Part shown: positions 48,947 to 58,753 of the stretch, in pieces
Numbering within the stretch: position 1 is the first letter of the stretch
How the letters are laid out: each line of letters opens with the position of its first letter
Assembly: GCF_014050525.1 (NCBI RefSeq)
Contig: NZ_JACGAG010000008.1
Location: 62,001 to 126,000, forward strand
DNA length: 64,000 bases
Reading direction: 5' to 3'
Source of the DNA: Clostridium sp. cel8
GTDB lineage: Bacteria; Bacillota; Clostridia; Clostridiales; Clostridiaceae
Translations under genes and position numbers: made by a program
Notes under the pieces: model-generated
What the model was told of the DNA's origin: nothing
What the model saw: the letters and a program-made list of their open reading frames with translations, nothing else
The model's database searches: none

Positions 48947-50656
48947 TTAATATTTATAAAAACAACTACCTCCAATAAATTCTCTCAATATGGAATTGTC
49001 AGCTACAAGATCCTCATCTACATCTTGGAAAAAATTTAAAAAATTTATAAGCCTTTCTGCTTGCCAATATACCTCACTTGTTTCTTTTATTTTTCTGAGT
49101 TCTTTTAGCGCATATTTTTTTAAAACACAGAGTTCATATACCAAAGTTGAGTTAAACATTACATCTGCATTTTCCTGGAATACAAATATATTCTTTTCTT
49201 CACCTTTTTTTATAGAAGGCCACATTTTTAAAGTATCCTCTGCATTATATCCTCTTGATATATAATCCCTTACTATTCTCCTTATTATTCTTACATCTGT
49301 TGTAGCTATTCTATTGTGATTATCAATATTTAACTGAGTAAGAGCACTTACATATATTTTAAATTTATTTTTATTAGGTATAGAAGATGTCAGTATATCA
49401 TTTAAAGCATGTATTCCTTCTATTATTATTATACCATTTTTAGGTAATTTTATCTTTTTTCCTGTCCAATTTCTCTGTCCAGTTTTAAAATCAAATTTAG
49501 GAATTTCTACTTCTTTTCCATTCATAAGCATTTGAAGATTTTCATTAAATAGCTTCAAGTCCAATGCATATATTGATTCAAAATTATAGTTTCCATTTTC
49601 ATCTCTAGGTGTATGTGCTCTATCTACAAAATAATCATCTAGTGAAATAGCAATAGGCTTATAACCATTTACTCCAAGTTGTATAGCAAGCCTTCTTGAA
49701 AAAGTAGTTTTACCAGATGAGGTTGGTCCTGAAATCAATACAATTTTTGCAGAGTCTTTCTTACTTATCATATCTGCAATATATGCAATTTTCTTTTCAT
49801 GCAGTGCTTCTGCAACTCTTATCATATATGGCATCTCGTTATTTTTAACTTTTTCATTTAATGATCCAACATCCGATACTTCTAATATATTCTGCCAATT
49901 TTTAGTTTCAGTAAATATCTTATTAAGTTTTTTATATTCAACAATTTTAGGCAATATATGAGGCTCTTTTTGATCTGGATAGACTAATAAAAATCCTGAA
50001 TCATAGTATACAAGATCAAATAGTTTTAATACTCCTGTTGAATAAGCTAATGGTCCATAAAAATAATCATATCTTCCTTCTAATTCATACAATTGTATCC
50101 AATCTAAATTAGACTGATCTAATATCTTTATCTTACCTGGCATATTATATCTTTCAAAAATCTCTCTAGCTTTTTCCCTTTTAACTTCAATTCTATTTAT
50201 AGGAATATCTCTATTTATTATATCAATCATTCTATCCTTTATCTTCTTTATATCTGTAGAATTTAGAGGAACCTTTTTGCAAATCTCTCCATAAACTGCC
50301 TTTCCAAGTGAATGTTCTATAATAAGTTGTGCATCACTGAAAATATCATAGGTAGCTTTAATAAGCACAAATTGAAGAGTTCTTTCATAGACCATATTCC
50401 CCACAGTATTTGACAAATCAACTACTTCAAAATTTCCACTTTCCTCTAATGTATCCCTTAAATCCAAATACTTTGTATTTAACTTTGCTAAAACTGCATT
50501 ATTATTTTTGCCATAACAATATTTTTTATATATTTTATATAAGTTTGTCCCTTTACTTATATATACAATTTTATCTTTTATTTTTACTTCTAACTTGTTA
50601 CTGAAATCATTATCATAAAAATCACTTGATTCATGTGGACAACATAACTCGCTCAT
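48947..50656 (-). CDS. Uridine kinase-like nucleoside kinase with ThrRS-like N-terminus
   Basis: The 569-residue protein has a threonyl-tRNA-synthetase/TGS-like N-terminal half (about 20-260, with GKAVYGEICKKVPL) and a uridine-kinase-type P-loop kinase (about 280-500): VLISGPTSSGKTTFSRRLAIQLG, SLDDYFVDRAHTPRDENG, IIIIEGIHALND. This fusion is known as a nucleoside kinase in Firmicutes. ATG 50656 follows GGAG. The acceptor nucleoside is unverified. Confidence 0.88.
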   Translation of the reverse strand: MSELCCPHESSDFYDNDFSNKLEVKIKDKIVYISKGTNLYKIYKKYCYGKNNNAVLAKLNTKYLDLRDTLEESGNFEVVDLSNTVGNMVYERTLQFVLIKATYDIFSDAQLIIEHSLGKAVYGEICKKVPLNSTDIKKIKDRMIDIINRDIPINRIEVKREKAREIFERYNMPGKIKILDQSNLDWIQLYELEGRYDYFYGPLAYSTGVLKLFDLVYYDSGFLLVYPDQKEPHILPKIVEYKKLNKIFTETKNWQNILEVSDVGSLNEKVKNNEMPYMIRVAEALHEKKIAYIADMISKKDSAKIVLISGPTSSGKTTFSRRLAIQLGVNGYKPIAISLDDYFVDRAHTPRDENGNYNFESIYALDLKLFNENLQMLMNGKEVEIPKFDFKTGQRNWTGKKIKLPKNGIIIIEGIHALNDILTSSIPNKNKFKIYVSALTQLNIDNHNRIATTDVRIIRRIVRDYISRGYNAEDTLKMWPSIKKGEEKNIFVFQENADVMFNSTLVYELCVLKKYALKELRKIKETSEVYWQAERLINFLNFFQDVDEDLVADNSILREFIGGSCFYKY

Positions 50657-50774
50657 TTTCTCATCTCCTTAAAAAAAATTTCACAATATCATTATACGTC
50701 ATGAATGCATATAAATGTGATAATTTTAGTCATATTTTTATCATTAATGCAAAATATAATACAGAGGTGATTTT

Positions 50775-51446
50775 GTGTTCATTGTAATTTTTAGAACAAT
50801 TATACTCTACACAGTTGTAATAATTTCTATGAGGCTCATGGGTAAAAAACAAATAGGTGAAATGGAACCTTTTGAACTTGTAATTGCAATTATGATATCT
50901 GAGCTTGCTTCTCTTCCCATGCAAGATACAAGAATATCAATATTAAGAGGCATTATTCCAATAATCACACTTTTATTTTTACAAAGCACTATTGCCTTCT
51001 TGCAGCTTAAAAGTGAAAAAATGAGACTTTTATTCAGTGGAAGTCCAACTATACTTATAAACAAAGGAGTACTAAACCTAAAAGAACTTAGGCGTGAAAA
51101 ATTCAACTTAAATGATTTATTGGAAGAACTACGGCTCCAAGGCTATTACAACATATCAGATATAGAATATGCTGTACTTGAAACTAGCGGAAAAATTTCA
51201 GTAATACCAAAAACTAACCTTTCACCAGTAACAAAAGAGGATATGAAAGTCACATCCCCACAAGATAGATTGCCTATAACTTTAATACTAGATGGAAAGC
51301 TTAATTTGAAAAATTTAAAAATAATAAATAAAGATAAAAGTTGGTTAAATAATAAACTAAAGAAAGATAATATAGATTCAGTAGAAGATGTATTAATAGC
51401 CATGATAGATTCAAAAGGTAAATTATTTTATCAATGTAAGAAATAA
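50775..51446 (+). CDS. DUF421 (YetF-type) membrane protein
   Basis: The 223-residue protein has three N-terminal helices with LYTVVIISMRLMGKKQIGEMEPFELVIAIMISELAS, then a soluble domain with SGSPTILINKGVLNLKELRREKFNLNDLLEELRLQGY. These are hallmarks of DUF421 (YetF/YrbG). In Bacillus such proteins are membrane and spore-envelope associated. A GTG start at 50775 is behind AGAGGTG. It is paired with a DUF4363 gene. Confidence 0.88.
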   Translation: MFIVIFRTIILYTVVIISMRLMGKKQIGEMEPFELVIAIMISELASLPMQDTRISILRGIIPIITLLFLQSTIAFLQLKSEKMRLLFSGSPTILINKGVLNLKELRREKFNLNDLLEELRLQGYYNISDIEYAVLETSGKISVIPKTNLSPVTKEDMKVTSPQDRLPITLILDGKLNLKNLKIINKDKSWLNNKLKKDNIDSVEDVLIAMIDSKGKLFYQCKK

Positions 51447-51477
51447 AATATTAATTATGGGAAATGGATGTGATAAA

Positions 51478-51858
51478 ATGAGAAGTACAATAACTTCTAT
51501 AACTATATTTATAATTATGGTTATATGTATAGGTTTCTCTGTAAACGGCTTAAAAAAAGCTATTTATGAACTTAACTGTTCAACATTCAAAATAGAAAAT
51601 TCAATAAATTCTAATTCCTTTGAAAAAGCAAATGCTTCTTTAGAAGAATTCAAGAATATATGGAATACATATTCTCATAAAATATCCATGTTTACAAATA
51701 ACAATGAATTAGATGATATAAACAATGAAATAGATAAATTAAATGAATATATAACTTACAAAAATAAGGAACAATGTCTTATCTCTATAAATATAATAGA
51801 GAACATTCTAAAATCTATAAGTGAACTTGAAGATGCAAATATATATAACTTATTTTAA
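51478..51858 (+). CDS. DUF4363 protein
   Basis: The 126-residue protein has one N-terminal membrane helix (about 5-25) and a helical, probably extracytoplasmic part with KANASLEEFKNIWNTYSHKISMFTNNNELDDINNEI, as in DUF4363 proteins that accompany DUF421. Function is unknown. The start is ATG 51478; the ATG at 51457 gives an unlikely polar extension. It follows its partner by 31 bases. Confidence 0.8.
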   Translation: MRSTITSITIFIIMVICIGFSVNGLKKAIYELNCSTFKIENSINSNSFEKANASLEEFKNIWNTYSHKISMFTNNNELDDINNEIDKLNEYITYKNKEQCLISINIIENILKSISELEDANIYNLF

Positions 51859-51985
51859 AATATTTAAGTTCATCTTTACTCAATATAAAGCTATATATTA
51901 AGATATCGTTTAAATATTATCATTAATTAACAAAACTTATAAAATAATTTATAATTAAACTATAGAAAATATCTGTATATTGGAT

Positions 51986-52040
51986 TATAATAGATTATGA
52001 AAGTTATCATTAAAGTCCCAGTGGGACTTATTTAGTCCCC
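51986..52040 (+). promoter_or_regulatory. fba promoter with CggR-like operator
   Basis: TATAAT lies at 51986-51991. Downstream, GTCCC occurs at 52015-52019 and 52035-52039, exactly 20 bp apart, in the form GTCCCAGT-N12-GTCCC. The plus-strand version of the cggR operator (11029-11053) has the same GTCCCAGT-N12-GTCCC. A palindrome AAGTCCCA-G-TGGGACTT (52013-52029) overlaps the first repeat. The orientation to the gene is reversed compared with cggR. Confidence 0.65.
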
Positions 52041-52110
52041 TTATTGGATTATTTGTATATTGTTATTAATATAATTTTAAAAATAAAATTTTTCGAAAGG
52101 TGGAATACAA

Positions 52111-53043
52111 ATGGCATTAGTTACTACAAAAGAAATGTTTAAAAAGGCTTATGCTGGAAAATACTCTATAGGTGCCTTTAATATCAATAATCTTGAAATA
52201 CTTCAAGGTGTAATAAGAGGTGCAAAGGCTAAAAACTCTGCTGTTATAATTCAATGTTCAGCAGGTGCAATAAAATACGCTGGTCCTAAATATATACAGG
52301 CAATGGTAAATGCAGCAGTAGATGAATCCGGTATTGACGCAGCACTACATTTAGACCATGGTCCAGATTTAGATACTGTTAAGTTATGTATAGAACACGG
52401 ATTTACATCTGTTATGTTTGATGGATCTCACTTCGATTATGATGAAAATGTAAAGAAAACAAAAGAAGTAGTTGAATATGCTCATGCTCATGGAGTAGTA
52501 GTAGAGGCTGAGCTTGGAGTTTTAGCAGGAGTTGAAGATGACGTATCTGCAGATGAACATATATACACAGATCCAGATCAAGCTAAAGACTTTGTAGAGA
52601 AAACTGGAATTGACTCATTGGCAATAGCTATTGGAACTTCTCATGGTGCATTCAAATTTCCACCAAACTTTAAACCTTCTTTAAGATTTGATATATTAGA
52701 AAAAGTACAGGAAAAATTACCTAATTTCCCAATAGTTCTTCATGGTGCTTCAGCTGTAGACCCAGAAGCTGTTAATACTTGCAATAAATACGGTGGAAAT
52801 ATAGCTAATGCTAAGGGTATACCAGTAGATATGCTTAGAAAGGCATCTTCAATGGCTGTATGTAAAATCAATATGGATACAGACTTGAGATTAGCTATGA
52901 CTGCTGCAGTAAGAAAGACATTTGGAGATCATCCAGAAATATTTGATCCAAGAAAATATTTAGGAGCAGGAAGAGATTATATACAAAAAGTTGTAGAAGA
53001 CAAAATAGACAATGTATTAGGTTCTGCTAATTCATTAGACTAG
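52111..53043 (+). CDS. fba: Class II fructose-1,6-bisphosphate aldolase
   Basis: Fba cleaves fructose-1,6-bisphosphate to triose phosphates using Zn2+. The 310-residue protein has IGAFNINNLEILQG, the metal ligands in LHLDHGPDLDTVKLCIEHGF, VEAELGVLAGVEDDV, IAIGTSHGAFKF, VLHGASAVD and KINMDTDLRLAMT. An AAAGGTGG site precedes ATG 52111. It stands alone, far from the other glycolytic genes, but shares their probable CggR element. Its codon use looks optimised. Confidence 0.97.
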   Translation: MALVTTKEMFKKAYAGKYSIGAFNINNLEILQGVIRGAKAKNSAVIIQCSAGAIKYAGPKYIQAMVNAAVDESGIDAALHLDHGPDLDTVKLCIEHGFTSVMFDGSHFDYDENVKKTKEVVEYAHAHGVVVEAELGVLAGVEDDVSADEHIYTDPDQAKDFVEKTGIDSLAIAIGTSHGAFKFPPNFKPSLRFDILEKVQEKLPNFPIVLHGASAVDPEAVNTCNKYGGNIANAKGIPVDMLRKASSMAVCKINMDTDLRLAMTAAVRKTFGDHPEIFDPRKYLGAGRDYIQKVVEDKIDNVLGSANSLD

Positions 53044-53092
53044 ACATTTAGTTAAATTCCGTTTACGTTTAACTAAGAATAGAAACTTATAT

Positions 53093-53140
53093 AAAATAAG
53101 ATTAGCTTCTGTGTTTATAGGAGCTAATCTTATTTTATAT
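53093..53140 (+). terminator. Terminator after fba
   Basis: A 15-bp perfect stem AAAATAAGATTAGCT / AGCTAATCTTATTTT is followed by ATATAAT. A smaller 9-bp hairpin TTAGTTAAA / TTTAACTAA lies just before it (53048-53076). Confidence 0.8.
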
Positions 53141-53197
53141 AATAGCTATTTATGATATAATTCAAACTAGTAATATTTTTAAAAGTGAAGTGATATT

Positions 53198-53731
53198 TTG
53201 AAAGAATTTGAAACTAGAATAATAAAAATAGATGTAGACAATATAAGAAATAGATTAAAGTCAATGAATGCCAAAAAAGTAAAAATGGAAAATCAAATAA
53301 ACAGTATATATGATTATCCCGATAAGCGTTTAATAAAAAACAAGGGATATGCTAGAATAAGGGTTGTAGATAACTTACTTAAAAATTCAAAAGAATACTA
53401 TATGACTACAAAAAAATTAGTCAGTCAAGGCATATACAAAGTAATGGAGGAAAATGAAATTAAGATATCTGATGAAAATATAGGGAAAAAAATATTTGAA
53501 TCTCTAGGTCTAGTACTCTATCAAGATATAAAAAAGTATAGAGAAAGTTATAAATATAAACACAGTCTTATAGAAATAGATATAAATGATAAATCCTTTT
53601 GTCCTTTTCCCTATTTAGAAATAGAAACAGATAACAATGATGAATTAAATGAAATAGTAAATCTTCTCGGATATAATATAAAAGATACAACTTCTGATAC
53701 TATATACGAAATAATTAATAGAGAAAGGTAA
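53198..53731 (+). CDS. CYTH domain protein
   Basis: The 177-residue protein is a CYTH-type triphosphate tunnel enzyme by its N-terminal EFETRIIKID (ExExK-like), the alternating basic and acidic strands (ARIRVVD, YYMTTKKLV, EIDINDK, YLEIETDN). CYTH proteins include triphosphatases and class IV adenylate cyclases. The start is TTG 53198 with a weak upstream AGTGAAGTG. The substrate is unknown, but a tripolyphosphate link is possible given ppk1 and ppx 6 kb away. It leads a four-gene cluster. Confidence 0.75.
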   Translation: MKEFETRIIKIDVDNIRNRLKSMNAKKVKMENQINSIYDYPDKRLIKNKGYARIRVVDNLLKNSKEYYMTTKKLVSQGIYKVMEENEIKISDENIGKKIFESLGLVLYQDIKKYRESYKYKHSLIEIDINDKSFCPFPYLEIETDNNDELNEIVNLLGYNIKDTTSDTIYEIINRER

Positions 53732-53740
53732 TTTACAATT

Positions 53741-54616
53741 ATGTTCGGTTACATAACTCCATGCATCCCTGAGCTTAAAGTAAAAGACTACGAGAAATTC
53801 AAAGCCTATTACTGTGGACTATGCAGGTCAATAAGGGATAATATTGGTAACCTTCCCAGAACAGCTTTAAATTATGATATGACATTTTTAGCCATATTTT
53901 TAGATAGTCTGTCTTGTGAAAGTCCTGTATATAAAAAACAGATCTGCTTTGTTCATCCTAGTAAAAAGAGGACAATACTACAAGATAATGCTGCTCTAAA
54001 GTATGCTGCATTTTGCAATATAGGATTAACTTACTATAAACTTCTAGATAACATAGAAGATGATAATTCTAAAAAAGATTTATTACTATCTAGTGTTTTT
54101 AAAATATACTTAAATAAATTTCCTAAAGAATTTAAACATAATATGAAACATATAAAAGATAGTCTATACAAGCTATCTCAGGTTGAAAATAATAATGAAA
54201 TTAAATCATTTGATAAGATATGTGATCACTTTTCACAACTTACTGCCTTTATATTGTCCAATTATACATCTGAATACAATGAAAATTTATATTGGTTTGG
54301 ATATAATCTTGGAAAATGGATATACATAATAGATGCTTTAGACGACTTAAAAAATGATATGAAAAAAAACAAATTTAATGTTTTAAATAGATGTTTTAAT
54401 GATAAAAAACTATGCTTCCATGAATTTTACCCCAAAATTAAAGATAGAGTTGATTTTATTTTAGGTACCTGTGCCTCCCAATGCATGGATATTTTTAATA
54501 AACTTCCAATAAAAAAAAATAAAGAACTACTCTATAATATTTTACAATATGGCCTTTTAGAAAAAATGGATACAGTATTTAAGAGAGGAGTATATAAAAA
54601 TGAAAAATCCTTATGA
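53741..54616 (+). CDS. DUF5685-like protein with squalene/phytoene-synthase-like Asp motifs
   Basis: The 291-residue soluble protein begins MFGYITP with YYCGLCRS at about 23-30, as in DUF5685 proteins, whose function is unknown. It has D103-x3-D107 (LLDNIEDD) and D198-x3-D202-x3-D206 ([16 protein letters not shown]), resembling the two Asp-rich motifs of squalene/phytoene synthases, including the basic patch after the second. Mostly helical content also fits. It follows the CYTH gene by 9 bases and overlaps the J-domain gene by 17. Confidence 0.72.
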   Translation: MFGYITPCIPELKVKDYEKFKAYYCGLCRSIRDNIGNLPRTALNYDMTFLAIFLDSLSCESPVYKKQICFVHPSKKRTILQDNAALKYAAFCNIGLTYYKLLDNIEDDNSKKDLLLSSVFKIYLNKFPKEFKHNMKHIKDSLYKLSQVENNNEIKSFDKICDHFSQLTAFILSNYTSEYNENLYWFGYNLGKWIYIIDALDDLKNDMKKNKFNVLNRCFNDKKLCFHEFYPKIKDRVDFILGTCASQCMDIFNKLPIKKNKELLYNILQYGLLEKMDTVFKRGVYKNEKSL

Positions 54617-55190
54617 AGTACTTGGAATTAAAGAAAATGCTTCAAAAGAAGAAATAAAAAAAGCATATAGAAACTTAGCAAAAAAATATCATCCTGATCA
54701 GTATGGTAACAATCCTTTAAGAGAATTAGCAGAAGAAAAAATGAGAGATATAAATGCGGCTTATGACCAACTTATGAAAAATTCTTCTAGTTCCAGTTAC
54801 CAAAATAGCTCATATAATAGTGAAAGCACTAACTATACACAAAACTCAGATTTGTATCAATCTATAGAATTTGATATAAACAATGGAAATATAAGAAGTG
54901 CTGAGGAAAAACTTGCTAGATGTACAACGCGTGACGCTGAATGGAATTATCTAATGGGGATGCTAAACATGAGACGCGGATGGTATAATGATGCATTTAT
55001 GAATTTAAATACTGCTTGCAGTTTAGAACCAAATAACTTTAAATATAGGTCTGCATTAAATAGAATGCAAAACATGAATACAACTTATAGACAGCCTTAT
55101 GGCAATAGAGGAGATTCGGATATATGTAATATATGTGCAACACTCTATTGCCTGGATTGTCTATGCAGTGGTGGTGGCGGTGGTTGTTAA
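54600..55190 (+). CDS. J-domain protein with TPR-like region and Cys-rich tail
   Basis: The 196-residue protein has an N-terminal J domain (1-60) with the HPD motif in KKYHPDQYG, a Ser/Asn/Tyr-rich linker (about 60-90), a TPR-like helical repeat region (about 95-160, with [32 protein letters not shown]) and a C-terminal tail with six Cys in the last 25 residues, ending in GGGGGC. The J domain should recruit DnaK. Its start lies inside the end of the DUF5685 gene, so the two are coupled. Confidence 0.82.
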   Translation: MKNPYEVLGIKENASKEEIKKAYRNLAKKYHPDQYGNNPLRELAEEKMRDINAAYDQLMKNSSSSSYQNSSYNSESTNYTQNSDLYQSIEFDINNGNIRSAEEKLARCTTRDAEWNYLMGMLNMRRGWYNDAFMNLNTACSLEPNNFKYRSALNRMQNMNTTYRQPYGNRGDSDICNICATLYCLDCLCSGGGGGC

Positions 55191-55228
55191 TATTTATTAT
55201 AAGCCTAAGCTCAAAGGAGGTTTAGAGA

Positions 55229-55750
55229 ATGTCTAATGATTCGAGTAAAGCCATGTATATGGCCAAAGGTGGTATACTTACAGCTATTGGCGTGCTTTTA
55301 ATATATTTAAGTAGGATAATGCCTGTAAACAAAGCTTATATACTAGCACTTGCGTCTTTTATTATACCTCTTTCCATAGTAATTACAGATGTAAAGAATT
55401 CAATAGTAGTTTATATTTCAACTTCAATATTGTCATTTTTAATATGTGGTCTTGATATTACTGTAATTGCATATGTATTATTCTTTGGATCCTACGGTTT
55501 TGTAAAATTATACACAGAAAAACTTCATAAACTAGTTATTGAAATAATACTAAAATTAGTATTTGTAAATATATGTGCTGCAATTATGCTTTTAATATAC
55601 AATTTGTTTTTTCCAGGGCTATTCAATTTTAAATTTGCAATATATTGGATCATGATATTACTTCAAATATCATTTATTCTATATGACTACTTAATTACTT
55701 TAATTATAAATTTTGCAAATAAAAGAATTGGTAAGACAAAATTGTATTAA
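55229..55750 (+). CDS. Membrane protein of unknown function
   Basis: The 173-residue protein has about five helices (ILTAIGVLLIYLS, YILALASFIIPLSIVI, IVVYISTSILSFLI, and two more near the C-terminus) with few charged loops and a basic end (NKRIGKTKLY). It resembles small ECF/DUF2232-like membrane proteins in layout, but I cannot name a family. AAAGGAGGTTTAG precedes ATG 55229. It follows the J-domain gene by 38 bases and may be the last gene of the cluster. Confidence 0.7.
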   Translation: MSNDSSKAMYMAKGGILTAIGVLLIYLSRIMPVNKAYILALASFIIPLSIVITDVKNSIVVYISTSILSFLICGLDITVIAYVLFFGSYGFVKLYTEKLHKLVIEIILKLVFVNICAAIMLLIYNLFFPGLFNFKFAIYWIMILLQISFILYDYLITLIINFANKRIGKTKLY

Positions 55751-55778
55751 TATGGGCTAAAAACTTGTAAATTTTATA

Positions 55779-55806
55779 TTGACATATAAATTTAAAATGA
55801 TATAAT
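55779..55806 (+). promoter_or_regulatory. Promoter of tRNA-Gln
   Basis: TTGACA (55779-55784) and TATAAT (55801-55806) are perfect consensus boxes separated by 16 bases, 27 bases before the tRNA. Confidence 0.85.
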
Positions 55807-55832
55807 ATGTTGTGTCGATAATTTTTAGATAA

Positions 55833-55907
55833 TGCCCATTCGCCAAATGGTAAGGCACCTGTCTCTGGAACAGGCATTTGTTGGTTCGAGTCCAGCATGG
55901 GCAGCCA
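55833..55907 (+). tRNA. tRNA-Gln (anticodon CTG)
   Basis: The 75-base gene starts TGCCCAT and ends ATGGGCA-G-CCA, with CCA encoded. The anticodon stem CCTGT/ACAGG holds the loop CTCTGGA, giving anticodon CTG (reads CAG). The U1-A72 pair is typical of tRNA-Gln. The T loop GTTCGAG is intact. Confidence 0.95.
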
Positions 55908-55933
55908 AAGAACTCTTTATGAGTTCTTTTTTT
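55907..55933 (+). terminator. Terminator after tRNA-Gln
   Basis: AAGAACTC and GAGTTCTT pair around TTTAT, followed by a run of T to 55933. It starts one base after the tRNA. Confidence 0.85.
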
Positions 55934-55942
55934 GAATTATTC

Positions 55943-55970
55943 TTGACAAAGTATTATTATATATTATAAA
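55943..55970 (+). promoter_or_regulatory. Promoter of the leuS T-box transcript
   Basis: TTGACA (55943-55948) and TATAAA (55965-55970) are 16 bases apart, just after the tRNA-Gln terminator. Confidence 0.75.
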
Positions 55971-55976
55971 ATGTGA

Positions 55977-56217
55977 AATAAGTTAATATTTAGCTTTGAA
56001 TAAGGAATAGTAATATTTAGATCACTAAAGAGAGCTGTTGTTAGCTGAAAAACAGTGTTGATTTAAAATATGAACTCGACCTTAAGAGCTTGTCTGAAAA
56101 AATCAGGCACGGTAAAGTCCGTTATATTTTAAGGGAAATCATTTATTGATTTAATGAGAGTGGTACCGCGGAAAGTAAGCTTTTCGTCTCTTTTTAGGAG
56201 ATGGAGAGTTTTTTTAT
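55977..56217 (+). promoter_or_regulatory. T-box leader of leuS (tRNA-Leu)
   Basis: The T-box GAGTGGTACCGCGG lies at 56158-56171. Stem I has AGAGAGCTGTTG, GCTGAAAAACAG and the specifier region GAACTCGACC with CTC, a Leu codon. The T after TGG fits the A73 discriminator of tRNA-Leu. The terminator at 56180-56215 is an 11-bp stem (CTTTTCGTCTC / GAGATGGAGAG) with a T7 tract. Uncharged tRNA-Leu should relieve termination. Confidence 0.92.
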
Positions 56218-56251
56218 ATTATCGTTATAAATAAATAAAAGGAGAGATTTT

Positions 56252-58684
56252 ATGTATAGTACTAAAATTGATAAAAAGTGGCAAACCAAGTGGGAAAAAA
56301 CAAATATCTATAAATTTGATGATAGTAACCTAGATAAAAAACTCTATGTACTTGAGATGTTCTCCTATCCATCTGGAAGTAAATTACATGCTGGTCATTG
56401 GTTTAATTATGCTCCAGTAGATTCTTGGGCAAGATTCAAAAAGATGAAAGGATATAATGTATTCCAGCCTATGGGATTTGATGCTTTTGGTCTTCCAGCT
56501 GAAAACTTTGCTATAAAAACTGGAATCCATCCAAGTGATTCAACAGAAAAAAACATTGCCACAATGGAAAAGCAATTAAGATCTATGGGTGCAATGTTTA
56601 ACTGGGAAAATGAAGTAATTACCTGCCACCCTGATTATTACAAGTGGAATCAATGGTTATTCTTACAACTTTATAAACACGGTTTAGCTTATAGAAAAAA
56701 TGCTCCTGTAAACTGGTGCCCAAGTTGTAAAACAGTATTGGCAAATGAGCAAGTTCAAGATGGTTATTGTGAAAGATGTGGCACTGAAGTTACTAAAAAG
56801 GATTTAACTCAATGGTTTTTGAAAATTACAGATTATGCAGAAGAACTTCTTCAAGATCTAGATAAACTTGATTGGCCTGAAACTACAAAGGCAATGCAAA
56901 GACATTGGATAGGTAAATCCACAGGTACTAATGTAACTTTTAAAGTTGCAGATTCTGATCTTGAATTCAGTGTTTTCACTACAAGGGTAGATACACTATT
57001 TGGTGTAACTTATGTAGTTCTATCTCCAGAAAATAGTTTAGTAGATAAATTGACAACAGCAGAATATAAAGATCAAGTAGAAGCATATAAAGAAGCTGCA
57101 AAAAAACAAAGTGACATTGAAAGGCAGTCAATTTCAAGAGAGAAAACCGGTGTATTCTCTGGTGCCTATGCAATAAACCCTATAAACGGAAGAAAAGTTC
57201 CAATATGGATAGGTGATTATGTTCTAAATACATATGGTACTGGTGCTGTAATGGCAGTTCCTGCTCACGATGAAAGGGATTTTGATTTTGCAAAAAAATA
57301 CAATCTTCCTATTGAAAGAGTTATAGAAGGAGGTACTTCTCTTCCTTATGTAGAACATGGTAAGATAATAAACAGCGGTGAATTCAATGGACTAACTACA
57401 AAAGAGGGGAAAAAGGCAATAACAAAGAAACTTGAAGAGATGAACCTGGGATCTGAAAAAGTAAATTATAGATTGAGAGATTGGTTAATATCAAGACAAA
57501 GATATTGGGGAACTCCTATTCCTATAGTATATTGTGAAAAATGTGGAACTGTTCCTGTACCAGAAGATAAACTTCCAGTAGAACTCCCATATAACGTAGA
57601 ATTCTCCCCTGATGGAAAATCACCACTATTAAAATCAGAAGAATTTATGAATACAACATGTCCTTGCTGCGGTGGACCTGCAAAGAGAGAAGCAGATACT
57701 TTAGATACATTTGTATGTTCTTCATGGTATTATTTAAGATATGTTGATAACAAAAATAGCGAAAAAGCCTTTGACAAAGATAAAATAGATAAAATGCTTC
57801 CAGTTGATGTTTATGTAGGTGGACGTGAACATGCTTGTATGCATCTTTTATACGCTAGATTTATTACAAAAGCACTTAGAGATATGGGATATTTAAACTT
57901 TGATGAGCCATTCTTATCTCTTAGACATCAGGGAGTAATATTAGGTCCAGATGGTCAAAAAATGAGTAAATCAAAAGGTAATACAATATCACCTGATGAT
58001 TACATAAAACAATATGGTGCAGATGTATTTAGAATGTACCTTATGTTTGGATTTGATTATTCAGAAGGTGGTGCTTGGAGTGATGATGGAATTAAATCTA
58101 TGAGCAAATTTGTAGATAGAGTTGAAAGAATCATAACTCAAGCAAAACAATATATAGATAATCCTAAAAATACTAAAACTTCTATGGATAAAGCTGAAAA
58201 AGACCTTAACTACGTTAGGAACTTTGCTATAAAATCAGTTTCTGAAGATACTAACAAATTTCAGTTTAATACGGCAATAGCCAGAATTATGGAATTTACA
58301 AATGCTCTATCAAAATATTTGAAAATAGAGAGTAAAAATGTTAAACTTCTTGAAGACAGTATAATTGATCTTGTAAGAATTTTAGCTCCTTTCGCACCTC
58401 ATTTTTCAGAAGAAGAATGGGAATTTCTAGGAAAGCCTTATTCAATATTCAATCAAAAGTGGCCTGATTTTGATGAAAAGGCACTTGTAAAAGATACTGT
58501 TGAAATTGCCATTCAAGTAAATGGTAAAATAAAATCCAAAATAAACATTGCACCTAATTTATCAGAAGATGAGATAAAAGAACTATCATTGAAAGAAGAA
58601 AATGTAAAGTCTGCTATAGGAGAAAAGGAAATTAAGAAAGTAATAGTTGTAAAAGGAAGACTTGTAAATATAGTAGCAAAATAG
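56252..58684 (+). CDS. leuS: Leucyl-tRNA synthetase
   Basis: LeuS charges tRNA-Leu. The 810-residue class I synthetase has the HIGH-type motif [13 protein letters not shown], the zinc-like CPSCKTV region, an editing domain (about 220-400 with [14 protein letters not shown] and [12 protein letters not shown]), KMSKSKGN and the C-terminal anticodon domain. The length is normal. AAAGGAGAG precedes ATG 56252. It is governed by the T-box leader. Confidence 0.98.
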   Translation: MYSTKIDKKWQTKWEKTNIYKFDDSNLDKKLYVLEMFSYPSGSKLHAGHWFNYAPVDSWARFKKMKGYNVFQPMGFDAFGLPAENFAIKTGIHPSDSTEKNIATMEKQLRSMGAMFNWENEVITCHPDYYKWNQWLFLQLYKHGLAYRKNAPVNWCPSCKTVLANEQVQDGYCERCGTEVTKKDLTQWFLKITDYAEELLQDLDKLDWPETTKAMQRHWIGKSTGTNVTFKVADSDLEFSVFTTRVDTLFGVTYVVLSPENSLVDKLTTAEYKDQVEAYKEAAKKQSDIERQSISREKTGVFSGAYAINPINGRKVPIWIGDYVLNTYGTGAVMAVPAHDERDFDFAKKYNLPIERVIEGGTSLPYVEHGKIINSGEFNGLTTKEGKKAITKKLEEMNLGSEKVNYRLRDWLISRQRYWGTPIPIVYCEKCGTVPVPEDKLPVELPYNVEFSPDGKSPLLKSEEFMNTTCPCCGGPAKREADTLDTFVCSSWYYLRYVDNKNSEKAFDKDKIDKMLPVDVYVGGREHACMHLLYARFITKALRDMGYLNFDEPFLSLRHQGVILGPDGQKMSKSKGNTISPDDYIKQYGADVFRMYLMFGFDYSEGGAWSDDGIKSMSKFVDRVERIITQAKQYIDNPKNTKTSMDKAEKDLNYVRNFAIKSVSEDTNKFQFNTAIARIMEFTNALSKYLKIESKNVKLLEDSIIDLVRILAPFAPHFSEEEWEFLGKPYSIFNQKWPDFDEKALVKDTVEIAIQVNGKIKSKINIAPNLSEDEIKELSLKEENVKSAIGEKEIKKVIVVKGRLVNIVAK

Positions 58685-58694
58685 GTTTTAAAAT

Positions 58695-58739
58695 AAAAAT
58701 GGTTATAGATTTGGCGAAACAAAATCTATAACCATTTTT
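58695..58739. terminator. Bidirectional terminator between leuS and the alarmone synthetase gene
   Basis: An 18-bp perfect stem AAAAATGGTTATAGATTT / AAATCTATAACCATTTTT with a 9-base loop, flanked by A-rich and T-rich runs, lies between convergent genes. Confidence 0.9.
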
Positions 58740-58753
58740 CTTTCATTACTTAA

